Source of the DNA: Lateolabrax maculatus
Taxonomy: Eukaryota > Chordata > Actinopteri > Acropomatiformes > Lateolabracidae
Direction of reading: 5' to 3'
Assembly: GCA_031216445.1 (NCBI GenBank)
Contig: CM062210.1
Location: forward strand, 6,382,501 to 6,446,500
DNA length: 64,000 nucleotides
Part shown: piece by piece, positions 25,954 to 37,425 of the stretch
How the letters are laid out: every line of letters begins with the position of its first letter
How positions within the stretch are numbered: position 1 is the stretch's first letter
The notes under the pieces: model-generated
What the model saw: the letters and a program-made list of their open reading frames with translations, nothing else
Databases searched by the model: none
What the model was told of the DNA's origin: nothing
Program-made: the position numbers and the translations under genes

Positions 25954-26329
25954 CCTAAGCTGGGGCTGGAGGGGGCAGAGAGGGGAGTTTCAGGCCTCTC
26001 TTTTTGTCCTGAGAACATAACATTCCTGTTATTCCTGTTGGTGGGTTAGTGTGCAGTCTGACCGGATCGGATACCAAGTCCATCCTGAAGGGTGACATGT
26101 TTCAGTGAAGGACTGTCATTGATGGATCTGGCAGAGGGACACACATGTTGACTATTTGAGCTACCAATACTAGGACTAATATGCACAAGTAAGTGCTCCA
26201 GGAGCTTTACCCATCAGTGGTAAGTTACCACTCTGGTTAAACTAGTAGAGTCAGTGAAGTAATTACATAACATGGGCCATTCTGCTGCACAATAAGTACA
26301 CTTATAGTTTAATACTTAGTAATATTTGG

Positions 26330-26400
26330 AATGCAGGGCTGTTACTCGTAATAGAGTATTTTTACATTATGGTATTGCTTTTACTTGATTAAAATATCTG
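26330..26400. repeat. Fragment of the ACTTGAGTA-family dispersed repeat
   Basis: GGGCTGTTACTCGTAATAGAG, interrupted as in other copies, is followed by TATTTTTACATTATGGTATT and GCTTTTACTTGATTAAAATA. It is the 3' part of the repeat seen at 5.8-6.4 kb and 56.3-56.7 kb. The duplicated copy is at about 29,378-29,448. Confidence 0.55.
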
Positions 26401-27237
26401 AAGAGCCAGAACCAGTCTGCTCCTCTGAATGATCATGGGACCATTAGTGTTGAAGTTGTGGCTGCACTTTATGAAATTTCCCCCTAAAATTACATTAAAC
26501 TACTAGCAGCTGTAGTGCCAGCATCGTACCGTTATTTTTACGGTGTCACTACTGTAATTTTCTCCACCAGTATATTACCATTACATTTATTACAGTATTC
26601 TACAGTACAATGTGAGGTTTACAGGGTAGGTAGGGCTGCAAGTAATACACTGTATTTCTACTGTGCTGCTACATTAACGGTTTCTTACTGTATCTGTTAC
26701 AGTATGCTACTGAAATGTTTTTTTTATATATTCACACTATTAAAAAAACAACTGTACATTGCAGACATATACTGTAAAAATCAACATCTTTTTAACATTT
26801 GTGGTTGCGTACTGAGGTGTAAAAATCGTCTGCTCGGTTTCAAATATAAAAATGCACAACCCATGAAACACCTAACACAAAGAGGACGAGACAACTGCTT
26901 TATGGAAATGAACATTTATTAAAGGCAGTACCTTATGACAAATTGTAACTCAACTTGTAAACAGTATGTGTATAAATATGTATGTAACAAACAGTGCATG
27001 CCCTTTCTCAGGCCGTCAGGTAAACATAGTAATGACAGCAGCCTCCCAATCTTAGTCATGAGTCTGAGCATAGAGTGACAGCTTTGCAATTTACTCTGCA
27101 AACATTTTGTTAATTGAAACAAAAACAAAGCACCACTAAACAGAGTGCTGAGTAACAATGGTTTATAATGCCATCATATGTCCTCTATTTTAATTAGGAG
27201 AGGGTTGGCATCCAGGTGTCCAGGCTGAAAGCTCACT

Positions 27238-27263
27238 GAGAGAGAGAGAGAGAGAGAGAGAGA
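27238..27263. repeat. (GA)n microsatellite (copy also at 30,286-30,311)
   Basis: Thirteen GA units, present at the same length in both 3-kb duplicated units. Confidence 0.9.
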
Positions 27264-27284
27264 CCGATCCAAAACTAAGGAAAT

Positions 27285-27876
27285 CCTTGACCATGTACAG
27301 ACTCAGTGAGCACAGCCTGGCCGTGCAGAGAGGCCGCCACAGGCAGACCTGGCTCCCCAGAGAAGAAAGACTGTGCACCCACTGCACACAGAAGGAGGTG
27401 GAAACCGAGCTTTTAACCTCCCGCCAACTGTGTACCAAGACATCAGAAACAGATACTGCCCACATATTACAGCCTACCAAAAGGAATTTGAAAACATGGC
27501 TGACAAAGAAAAACTCTGTTGTGACCAAAAAAAGGGCGTCAAATGGAAAACAAGCACCATGAAGACTGTCAACCATGTGCATTCCTGCACCAACCATCTG
27601 CACTGTGCTGATATCTGTACATAGGCACACTCGCTGTACATACAGAACTAATATTTTTAAATACATCCAAAGAAAAGAGAAAAAGCAGTACTGTTTATAT
27701 ATCTCTCACTTGTATTTATATTTTTAACTGCAAATCTCCATTTTTCTATTTTATTTTAAGTAGTTTTTTACATACATGTATATATTTCTAACAGCACAGG
27801 CAGAATTCTTCTTTGTAAATTGTTGTTTTTACACTTGCTTTGGCAATGTAAACGTCTGTTTCCAATGCCAATGTGG
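27285..27876 (+). mobile_element. Decayed retroelement 3' end, copy 1
   Basis: The plus strand encodes HSLAVQRGRHRQTWLPREER followed by LCTHC, a Cys-rich motif I know from the C-terminal parts of non-LTR retrotransposon-like proteins in fish. A frameshift follows, with continued similarity in another frame (NRYCPHITAYQKEFENMADK), then an AT-rich tail ending TTTGGCAATGTAAACGTCTG and TTTCCAATGCCAATG. That tail resembles the GGCAATGTAAAC...ATGCCAATAAAG end of a common teleost element. It is not functional. Its exact class is uncertain. Confidence 0.55.
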
Positions 27877-28140
27877 CTAAAAAACAGTGAATATGTTAAA
27901 CATTCACAGTTTAAAGTAAAGTAGTTATACATTCAAAAGGACCTGAGATGCAGAGATATACTTTAGTCTGGTAATGTGTCATGACAAAGAGAAGGAAAAA
28001 ACTAATTTATACATTGTTAAAAAAGTATTTTATTTGATTTCAGATGACATAGCAAGGAGATTTACAGGTGACTCAAGATGACATCCCAACCTGACGATCA
28101 CATACAATGAAATTCAAAAGCATCACTTCATGCCCCTGGA

Positions 28141-28616
28141 CTAATCAGAGCTCCAAATCTCGGTAGATTCCCTGTTCACCACCAGTTTGCCGTCATTGGT
28201 CAGTTGAACACGGCACATGTTACATTTGGATTTGCTGGAGTTTGTGTGCCACAAGGCGTTATCAGAGTTGTTGTACATGACCAGGTTGCAGTCAGCCTGC
28301 ATACACAGGCGGACAGCATCTGATCCCTCAGTGTCTGAAGCCCACACCGGCTTCCAGCCATAGATGACAAAGTTACCATCATCCTGCAGGCAGAAAAGGA
28401 GACATCTGACTGTTATCAAAATGTACATTTCCAAACACTTGTACTCTTACTTTTGCATTTACTTTTACACTGACCAGTACACATATATCCTGCATCATGA
28501 GTGCACAAATATTCTGAGCTGCTCACCTGGAAAACAGCCTTCCACTCCCCGTTGTTGGACAGCAGGTAGTCTCCCTTGCGGAGCTCATCATTTTTGGACA
28601 AAAAGTTCCTGCTCAT
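28141..28616 (-). CDS. B-lectin (mannose-binding, pufflectin-like) protein, copy 2
   Basis: Exons 28,616-28,527 and 28,383-28,141 encode a 110-residue protein with the same amino-acid sequence as copy 1. The coding differences I found are synonymous (for example one Asn codon in the first coding exon). It keeps the QDDGNFVIY and QADCNLVMY sugar-binding motifs and shares the early TAG stop, so the truncation preceded the duplication. The promoter, non-coding first exon (donor after 28,916) and poly(A) signal are all retained, so the copy looks expressible. Confidence 0.88.
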
Positions 28617-28991
28617 GATTCTGCAAGAAAAAGAAAGTCTGTGTTGTATTCATCTAACCGTGAAAATGCACTAAAAACATATGTTTTAGTGTTGGTTTGT
28701 CATTTCATTCATTTAGATTTTTTTTTTTACTGAATAGTAATTTTTTATCTTCTTACATTAGTTTAAACCCACAATAAGCCATCTGCACCTATTATAAACT
28801 TCATTTCAACAGCACAGATTTAACTGTAAACTGAAATGACTCCTTCATCCATTTAACTACTCTTGCAGAGTAACATATGAATCCATCAATCAGTATAAAA
28901 GTATAGAGTACTTACAGGCTTGAATGTCCCACCCGAGTCAGACTGCAATCAGAGGAAAAGGGATGAAGTGAAAGGAGTGAAATTCACTCTA

Positions 28992-29001
28992 CTTTTATAT
29001 A
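28992..29001 (-). promoter_or_regulatory. TATA box of lectin copy 2
   Basis: TATATAAAAG on the minus strand, at the same distance from the first exon as in copy 1. Confidence 0.75.
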
Positions 29002-30332
29002 CCTAAGCTGGGGCTGGAGGGGGCAGAGAGGGGAGTTTCAGGCCTCTCTTTTTGTCCTGAGAACATAACATTCCTGTTATTCCTGTTGGTGGGTTAGTGT
29101 GCAGTCTGACCGGATCGGATACCAAGTCCATCCTGAAGGGTGACATGTTTCAGTGAAGGACTGTCATTGATGGATCTGGCAGAGGGACACACGTGTTGAC
29201 TATTTGAGCTACCAATACTAGGACTAATATGCACAAGTAAGTGCTCCAGGAGCTTTACCCATCAGTGGTAAGTTACCACTCTGGTTAAACTAGTAGAGTC
29301 AGTGAAGTAATTACATAACATGGGCCATTCTGCTGCACAATAAGTACACTTATAGTTTAATACTTAGTAATATTTGGAATGCAGGGCTGTTACTCGTAAT
29401 AGAGTATTTTTACATTATGGTATTGCTTTTACTTGATTAAAATATCTGAAGAGCCAGAACCAGTCTGCTCCTCTGAATGATCATGGGACCATTAGTGTTG
29501 AAGTTGTGGCTGCACTTTATGAAATTTCCCCCTAAAATTACATTAAACTACTAGCAGCTGTAGTTGCCAGCATCGTACCGTTATTTTTACGGTGTCACTA
29601 CTGTAATTTTCTCCACCAGTATATTACCATTACATTTATTACAGTATTCTACAGTACAATGTGAGGTTTACAGGGTAGGTAGGGCTGCAAGTAATACACT
29701 GTATTTCTACTGTGCTGCTACATTAACGGTTTCTTACTGTATCTGTTACAGTATGCTACTGAAATGTTTTTTTATATATTCACACTACTAAAAAAACAAC
29801 TGTACATTGCAGACATATACTGTAAAAATCAACATCTTTTTAACATTTGTGGTTGCGTACTGAGGTGTAAAAATCGTCTGCTCGGTTTCAAATATAAAAA
29901 TGCACAACCCATGAAACACCTAACACAAAGAGGACGAGACAACTGCTTTATGGAAATGAACATTTATTAAAGGCAGTACCTTATGACAAATTGTAACTCA
30001 ACTTGTAAACAGTATGTGTATAAATATGTATGTAACAAACAGTGCATGCCCTTTCTCAGGCCGTCAGGTAAACATAGTAATGACAGCAGCCTCCCAATCT
30101 TAGTCATGAGTCTGAGCATAGAGTGACAGCTTTGCAATTTACTCTGCAAACATTTTGTTAATTGAAACAAAAACAAAGCACCACTAAACAGAGTGCTGAG
30201 TAACAATGGTTTATAATGCCATCATATGTCCTCTATTTTAATTAGGAGAGGGTTGGCATCCAGGTGTCCAGGCTGAAAGCTCACTGAGAGAGAGAGAGAG
30301 AGAGAGAGAGACCGATCCAAAACTAAGGAAAT

Positions 30333-30911
30333 CCTTGACCATGTACAGACTCAGTGAGCACAGCCTGGCCGTGCAGAGAGGCTGCCACAGGCAGACCTGG
30401 CTCCCCAGAGAAGAAAGACTGTGCACCCACTGCACACAGAAGGAGGTGGAAACCGAGCTTTTAACCTCCCGCCAACTGTGTACCAAGACATCAGAAACAG
30501 ATACTGCCCACATATTACAGCCTACCAAAAGGAATTTGAAAACATGGCTGACAAAGAAAAACTCTGTTGTGACCAAAAAAAGGGCGTCAAATGGAAAACA
30601 AGCACCATGAAGACTGTCAACCATGTGCATTCCTGCACCAACCATCTGCACTGTGCTGATATCTGTACATAGGCACACTCGCTGTACATACAGAACTAAT
30701 ATTTTTAAATACATCCAAAGAAAAGAGAAAAAGCAGTACTGTTTATATATCTCTCACTTGTATTTATATTTTTAACTGCAAATCTCCATTTTTCTATTTT
30801 ATTTTAAGTAGTTTTTTACTTACATGTATATATTTCTAACAGCACAGGCAGAATTCTTCTTTGTAAATTGTTGTTTTTACACTTGCTTTGGCAATGTAAA
30901 CGTCTGTTTCC
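30333..30911 (+). mobile_element. Decayed retroelement 3' end, copy 2
   Basis: This is the duplicate of the remnant at 27,285-27,876, with the same frameshift. It stops at GTAAACGTCTGTTTCC, exactly where the similarity between the two duplicated units ends. Confidence 0.55.
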
Positions 30912-31268
30912 GAGCTGAAAGATGTCTCTACCATATGTGTCTAATGTCCTAATGTGCCTATGTCCAAGGTCTGGCGACATCCGGGATGAATGTCCCTCGG
31001 GGGGTTGTTTTCCTACAATTCCAAAGAGATGAGATCGGTTTTAACATGGACCATATGTTCCACCCTCCCTTTCTGTAAAATAGCCATATATAGTTATGAG
31101 GTTGGCTCTGAGCCTATCCAGACACCACACATTAGCTATACCATGAGCATCCAACTGATGAAGACACAGTTTTCTGAAAATGCTCTTTTGTCCGTTATTA
31201 CACAACTCATATTTCAATTCAGTTTTCATGTTTTAATGTTCACATGAAATTCATAAAGTTCATAAAAA
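30912..31268. other. Spacer between lectin units 2 and 3
   Basis: About 357 bp not shared with the other spacers and without a recognisable gene. Its right end, AATGTGGCTAAAAAACAGTG, is identical to the junction in front of unit 2, which marks the edge of the ancestral repeat unit. Confidence 0.6.
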
Positions 31269-31519
31269 TGTGGCTAAAAAACAGTGAATATGTTAAACAT
31301 TCACAGTTTAAAGTAAAGTAGTTGTACATTCAAAAGGACCTGAGATGCAGAGATATACTTTAGTCTGGTAATGTGTCATGACAAAGAGAAGGAAAAAACT
31401 CATTTATACATTGTTAAAAAAGTATTTTATTTGATTTCAGATGACATAGCAAGGAGATTTACAGGTGACTCAAGATGACATCCCAACCTGACGATCACAT
31501 ACAATGAATTTCAAAAGCA

Positions 31520-32013
31520 TCACTTCATGCCCTTGGACTTAGCAGAGCTCCAAATCTCGGTAGATTCCCTGTTCACCACCAGTTTGCCGTCATTGGTCAG
31601 GTGAACACGGCACATGTTACAGTCAGATTTGCTGGAGTTTGTGTGCCACAAGGGGTTATCAGAGTTGTTGTACATGACCAGGTTGCAGTCAGCCTGCATA
31701 CACAGGCGGACAGCATCTGATCCCTCAGTGTCTGAAGTCCACATTGGCTTCCAGCCATAGATGACAAAGTTACCATCATCCTGCAGGCAGAAAAGGAGAC
31801 ATCTGACTGTTATCAAAATGTGCATTTCCAAACACTTGTACTCTTGCTTTTGCATTTACTTTTACACTGACCAGTACACATATATCCTGCATCATGAGTG
31901 CACAAATATTCTGAGCTGCTCACCTGGAAAACAGCCTTCCACTCCCTGTTGTTGGACAGCAGGTAGTCTCCCTTGCGGAGCTCATCGTTTTTGGACAAAA
32001 AGTTCCTGCTCAT
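31520..32013 (-). CDS. B-lectin (mannose-binding, pufflectin-like) protein, copy 3 (long form)
   Basis: Exons 32,013-31,924 (30 codons) and 31,780-31,520 (87 codons with stop) give 116 residues, the usual length of fish pufflectin. The QDDGNFVIY and QADCNLVMY sugar-binding motifs are intact and the third site is degenerate. The protein differs from copies 1 and 2 at several positions (for example SKSDCNMCRVHLTN rather than SKSKCNMCRVQLTN) and ends SSAKSKGMK, so this copy keeps the presumed ancestral C-terminus. The intron before the ATG is about 180 bp shorter than in copies 1 and 2, but an acceptor (TTGCAG) is kept. The non-coding first exon ends at 32,130. Confidence 0.88.
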
Positions 32014-32205
32014 GATTCTGCAACAGCACAGATTTAACTGTAAACTGAAATGACTCCTTCATGCATTTAACTACTCTTGCAGAGTAACATATGAATCCAT
32101 CAATCAGTATATAAGTATAGAGTACTTACAGGCTTGAATGTCCCACCCGAGTCAGACTGCAATCAGAGGAAAAGGGATGAAGTGAAAGGAGTGAAATTCA
32201 CTCTA

Positions 32206-32215
32206 CTTTTATATA
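32206..32215 (-). promoter_or_regulatory. TATA box of lectin copy 3
   Basis: TATATAAAAG on the minus strand. Similarity with units 1 and 2 fades shortly upstream (after about 32,300), so copy 3 has different distal upstream sequence. Confidence 0.75.
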
Positions 32216-32734
32216 TCTAAGATGGGGGGGACGGGGGGAGGGGCAGAAAGGGGAGGTTCAGGCCTCTCTTTTTTTCCTGAGAACATAACGTTCCTGTTAG
32301 TGCTTTTGTTTAAAGCGTGGGAATGGGACTCGCTTAGTGACTGGTTAGTCTATAGGCTACTGAGCCTGTAAAATGTGGAATTCAGCCCACGAAGAGTCAC
32401 ATGTTACATATGTTACAACACAGTTTTTTTCCCCCTTTTTTTATTTCACAGTGTTACATCTGGAATACAGTGACTTTACAAGCAAAGAAAATCTCTAATT
32501 TCTCACAGCAGAAAGAAGCAGGATTCGTGAGGATGAATCGTAAGCATTTGATCTGAGCATTATTGTAGGCAACGCATTTGCTGTTTTCGTAGTTTTAATA
32601 TTATAAGTGATGCCTGGATTAGAAATCATTAAGAAATTGGCATGTCAGCGCTACCTGAATTTAGCGAAATAAGCAGGTTAACTACATATATTTTTTGGCT
32701 ACTATATTATGAAACATGTTATATTTGCTTTTTT

Positions 32735-35037
32735 TTAGCCAGTAGACACAGCCAACAGTGTAGGAGCTCCACTGTTGTAACTCATTTTTTTGCAGTGCTC
32801 CGTCCTGGTTGTTGTCATTTCCTGAAACAAGAGAGTAGACACATTAAGATGTCTGTTCAGGTATCATTTGTGTGTAGTAATCAACACATAGACTGCACCA
32901 AACTTTTTTTCCCCCCAAAATTTCTAACTTTAATAACACTTTTAAGAAGGTCAGTGTGTGCCTCAGTGCAAGTCCATCAAAATTAAAACATGTCGGATGA
33001 CTCTTCTCCAGTAGATCATGCTTCCTCACCAAACTAGAGACTTTTGACACTAGACACTTTGATGTGTAAAATTAGTGGAGTTTCCCTTTGAGGTCAACAG
33101 CAGACTGATTTTGAAATTAGTTAGTGTAATCCAGTATTTATTTGACAAACAACTTCAGGCACCAACCCAATAAATTTGGTTTATAGCACCATGTTTTATG
33201 TGGAGAATAAAGCATAGTGAACTGGAGAAGATGATGTGTTTTTTTATAACTAACAAAAACATGCTGTATGTCACCAGAACAATTAAAAAAGATTCCATAA
33301 TCACAAAAGAAACTTCTCACAGGGGGCTTTAAGGTGTGTATCCTAAAAAGCTAAAAGCTCCGGTCTTTTGTGATAATTGAACACAAGACAGGACATGAAT
33401 AACAATACCTGTGTGAGTCTCGGTTTCTGGATACAGTGAACGTACGGCTTGGGGTTTCCTTCTATCTGGCCTGCTGCTGTTTTGTAGCAAACTGCACAGT
33501 CCATCAGTGGCTGTGAAGTAGTTGAAGACATAACATATTTGAAACTAACAAGTATGAGGATGTTGTTTTGAATACTGTACCAAGATGTGAAATGAATTCT
33601 CCTCCCTTTGAAATTCACTCACTCTGTCATTCCTGAAGGGGCATCTCTGAGGGTTTGACTCAGCTGTTCCTTTGACACACCTGGTGGGTTTCAGGTAAAA
33701 GTGGTGGTAGAGGTATCTCACACCGAACCCAGCCTGCAAGAGAGCAGAGAGTCATTTTAATATGAGCCACAGAGCAGCAACATTCGGATTCTCCTCTCTA
33801 CTCAGTGCAGATTCATTTTCTCATGTTTTTCTCTTAATTTTTCTGATGTTTGATTATAAATTGATTAAAGCTGCACAAGGAAAGATTTTGATATAAATAT
33901 ACTTCAGTCGTATCAGGCTGAAACATAAAAAGGGGGTGAAACTGTCCCTACGTGGATTTTGTCACTGTGTAAGTCACCTGACTTCCTGTTTTGTCATATC
34001 ATGGGCAGATCGTGGGCCGTTAATTGGCATCTTGTCTGAGGATTTCTGGGAAATCAAATTATTTTTGACTCTCCCTATCTTTTAGATCAAACAGTCTGCA
34101 CATTTGTCGGATGCAACTCAAAGCAAATATCTTCTAAATGATAAATTACTCAACATGTAAACAATTAAACTGTTAAACCCTTTTAATATGAGGCAGTTAA
34201 ACCATATTCACAGTGCAAGCAACAATATCATAAACCAGCAGAACGGTACTTCCTATGTCTCTTAAGTAATATATTAGTTTCCACTTTGGATAACAACTCA
34301 TATTTGTCTCAATTCCTAAATAACTGATAATATAATCTTGTAAAAACTGAGGAGTAAAAACATATTCATATTGTATCATTACTAAAGATTGGTAGGTCTC
34401 TTTCTTTAATCTGTAAATTGAGCTGACATTCTTGCAAAGCACACACCTTATCAGGGTTTTTGTAAAATAATCCCCCACTGAAAAAATGTTGACACGTGAA
34501 GATTCAAGTGAACTTGACTTGAAACAGATGTGAAAACAAGTATGAGCTAGAATTCTCCGAAGGCAGAGTGAGAGTGCCACGCCAAATCTTTAAAACAGGT
34601 CCAAGGAGTAAAACAAACTGAAAGCAGGACGAATCTGAAGCAGAACATTCAGTCATTTTTCTTACTTACTAAGATTACAACTAAACGTTCCCCATTAAAG
34701 TTCACTGAAGCTGCTTTAAAGGTTTCTCATGAACAAGTTTTCACACAGAAAATGTAATAAACAAAGATATCCACTTTAATTCTTCAGACCCAGAATGAAA
34801 AAAAAGAGCCGATAATAAAATCATAAGCTCAGATGTTTAGTTTACCTCAATGTCTGACTTCTCCAGGCTTTTGAAAAAGCGAAAATGGTGGTGCACCCCT
34901 GCATGGGAGTTGAGTTGCCCTAACGCTAGATCCACTCCCTTCTTGTAGTCATCAGGCAGCTCATTATAAGGATCCTGGGCCTCAGCAGAGTACAGCACAG
35001 CTCCAGCACAAACCAGCAACAGCAATCCAGCAGCCAT
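32735..35037 (-). CDS. rarres2: Chemerin-like secreted protein (retinoic acid receptor responder 2), copy 1
   Basis: Four exons: 35,037-34,846, 33,733-33,623, 33,510-33,409 and 32,821-32,735, all joined in phase 0, give 163 residues, the same length as human chemerin. Residues 1-20 form a signal peptide (MAAGLLLLVCAGAVLYSAEA, then Q). The mature part is a cystatin/cathelicidin-like fold with six cysteines: two in exon 2 (CVKGT and CPFRNDR), three in exon 3 (DCAVCYK and HC) and one in exon 4 (HCKKM). This fits the three disulphides of chemerin. Chemerin is a secreted chemoattractant and adipokine acting on CMKLR1-type receptors after C-terminal proteolysis. The C-terminus here (GAPTLLAVSTG) does not resemble the mammalian active peptide. 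Another cystatin-fold family is possible but less likely. Confidence 0.78.
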
Positions 35038-36240
35038 CTTCCTCCGAGTGTGTGAGGACAGCAGCTTGGCTCAGAGGGTGAAAACCCTCCTCTCCCTGCG
35101 TGATCAATACTCACATCCAAAACAAGTCCAAGTATGGCAATATGAGTAACAAGAGGAACTAAGCACACTGACCATCAACAGGCCTGTGGCATGGACTGTT
35201 TACTTTTCCAAGTTCCTGTTAAACCCCAGGGGATTCAGATTAAAATTTGTCTTGACTGAACAAATTCTCAACAGGAAGTTTCCACAGAAGAAACGAAGAA
35301 GAAGGGGAATTACACTCATATCCCTAAATCTTATTACAATGGACACTTGGATTAGTAGTCAAAGTCCTGGAAACCATCCCAATTTGGCAATTTCAAAAGC
35401 TTTTGGCCCCAGGACAAGTGTAAAGGTTGCTGTTGATCACTCTTTTGGCTCAGCTTCAACCTCTTTGTTGTTGAAAGAACAGGAAAACGGGTCACTTAAG
35501 GGAAATGGGTATTTTCTTTGAATATACTTGATAATGAAACTGTTTATGCAATGAGTCACATGAGAGGGAGAGTCATGTAAAAGACATCCTCATTCATTTT
35601 AGTAAGCACTCATTCTGTCGCAAATGAAACCATCGGAGAGGTCTTGATGGGAAATCTCTCCTTGCTGATAACTAATTGCTAACAACTCATAGACATCGAG
35701 GGGCCCACAAAGAGACGATTCTTTTATAAGGGGTCAAAACACAAATAGGTTGGGAAACAGTAGTTTTAATCTTTAACAACGCACTGTATTTTACAAGTGT
35801 ATCATACGCTTTTTAATGCAAAATTCTGAGCTGAAAAGTAACCATTTATTAGAGTTGTCAGATAAATGTAGTGGAGTAAAAGAATAAATGTGTTTAAAGT
35901 GCTCGAAATATACCTACTGGCCAGTGGTTTCCAACCTCTTTAATCTCGCATAAAAAACATTTTTGTTTTACTACCCCAAAAATGCACAACATGGTATTCT
36001 GAAAGGGATTTGATAGGAACCTTTGTTTGCATATTTGCAGTACGGAACATATTTTAATGCGGACCACTGCCGTCAAGGTCATTGGTTCACCTTTCTACAA
36101 GACTGCCTTATCGCAGCTCTCGTGACACGTGGGAGTTTCATTGTACTCTTCACCTCAGACCATTGTAGGGACCCTTCAGTAGAACCAGCCTGACCTACCA
36201 TCGGTGGTACACGGGAGGTGTATAGCTCTGAATTTGGATT
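35038..36240. other. Upstream region of rarres2 copy 1; no gene seen
   Basis: It holds the 5' flank of rarres2 copy 1 and anonymous DNA. A short block near 35,925 (CAGTGGTTTCCAACCTCTTT) resembles the CAGTGGTTCCCAACC start of a common fish repeat, but is too short to classify. No TATA box was clear for rarres2. Confidence 0.4.
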
Positions 36241-36470
36241 CAACAAAACATGGCCATGTTCCGTTATGTGCCAAAAAAGGCAAAGGCTGACGTCCTCCTG
36301 AGCAGCATGCATGACGACAAAGTGGTGACAGATATAACCCAGTACTATAACAGAACGAAAGGAGTTGTCGACATGATGGATCAGATGGTGCGCATCTACA
36401 CATGGAAAAGGAAGACACAGTTATGTTTTGGTGTGACGGCATCCACATGCTGGATGTTGACACCATAAAT
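36241..36470 (+). mobile_element. piggyBac-type transposase fragment (pseudogene)
   Basis: The plus-strand frame from 36,250 reads YVPKKAKADVLLSSMHDD, then YYNRTKGVVDMMDQMVRIYT. This corresponds to the late catalytic region of piggyBac/PGBD transposases, where the family has YN.TKGGVD.MDQM. The frame breaks upstream (similarity continues in another frame just before 36,250) and is lost after about 36,420. The catalytic domain is incomplete and no terminal repeats were seen, so it is a dead relic. It lies between the two rarres2 genes. Confidence 0.8.
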
Positions 36471-36734
36471 GCTTACACCACCTTTACCGCACTACACCCT
36501 GATTACATGAGGGGTGTGACCCAGACCCATACACCACGACTGGTCATCAAGGAGCCACAAACAAGAGAGAAATTACAAAGGAATGCAAGTGGATGGTGGC
36601 ACTGTTAAGTTTAGATTTTTTTTGTTCTGTTTATCAGTATTGTTCACAACAGTTCTGATGGTAATGAAAATTAACATCCAACTGAACAACATTGTTATGT
36701 GGTGTGATGTGATAAAGTGAAGTGCATAAGATAA

Positions 36735-36800
36735 AATAAGATAATCGTTTATTGATCCCCCAGAGGGGAAATTTGGGTGTTGCAGCACCACAAAGACAGA
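36735..36800. repeat. Retroelement tail (TTTATTGATCCCCCAGAGGGGAAATT motif)
   Basis: GATAAGATAATCGTTTATTG followed by ATCCCCCAGAGGGGAAATTT and GGGTGTTGCAGCA. This is a very common teleost interspersed repeat end. Only a short part is recognisable. Confidence 0.65.
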
Positions 36801-37227
36801 AATAAGCGCAGATAAATAGAGAAACTTAAAATAATAAATAGCGAATGCACATCAAGTATTTACTGTTCTTGTATCGTCAGAATTGCTGCAAAAACAAGAC
36901 ATTTGATATGAATGAAGTATGAAGTATGATTAGGTGCAATCTCCTTTTAGAAAAAAAATTAAACCACACATGTGGGACCTGTTTTTAAATGGTTTTCAAT
37001 GAGCTTTGGGCTGAGTGCCAAAGACAGCATAGGGAAGACGGACTAACAATTTGTTGGTTTTGGTCTTTTTAGAGGATTTGTTAACAATTATAAAATTATA
37101 GACTATCGCCAGCCTTATTCTTTCAACTACTGACCGTAGTCAGTAAATTAGGTCAAAGTACCCCATTTATACCAATTGTGTACACAGTCAGAAAAAAATT
37201 AAAGTATAGATGGTTCACAAATTAAAC

Positions 37228-37233
37228 TTTATT
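37228..37233 (-). terminator. rarres2: Poly(A) signal of rarres2 copy 2
   Basis: AATAAA on the minus strand about 195 nt downstream of the stop codon, and the nearest such hexamer. The candidate for copy 1 is at 32,440-32,445. Confidence 0.6.
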
Positions 37234-37425
37234 GATAATTTTGTTAAACCAAGCCAACTTTCTAACATACCATAGTACAGAAAGAATACTTATGATGTAG
37301 TGCGCACATTAACAACAATGTAGTTATCTGCTTTTAGTAAAAAAACAATACTGAAAATAGCTTCAGAAAGCACAAAGAAACACTGAAAGGTGTCACTACA
37401 GATACTAAATGAGTCATCCAAGTAT

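Larger units (their letters stand above)
24845..27876 (-). repeat. Tandem duplication unit, copy 1 (about 3.05 kb)
   Basis: Sequence from the CAGTGAATATGTTAAACATT block (24.85 kb) to the GCAATGTAAACGTCTGTTTCC block (27.86 kb) recurs 3,048 bp to the right with only scattered differences. The unit contains a complete lectin gene, its promoter, and a retroelement remnant at its right end. Confidence 0.9.
27886..30911 (-). repeat. Tandem duplication unit, copy 2 (about 3.05 kb)
   Basis: Matches copy 1 at a fixed offset of 3,048 bp across the coding region, with roughly 15-20 scattered differences noticed by eye. It ends at GTAAACGTCTGTTTCC, after which the sequence differs from copy 1. Confidence 0.9.

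Noticed and set aside
27190..27666. 158-codon minus-strand frame, present again at 30,238-30,714
   Set aside because: It is the antisense shadow of the retroelement remnant and runs through the (GA)n tract as Leu-Ser repeats. Its conservation simply reflects the recent duplication.
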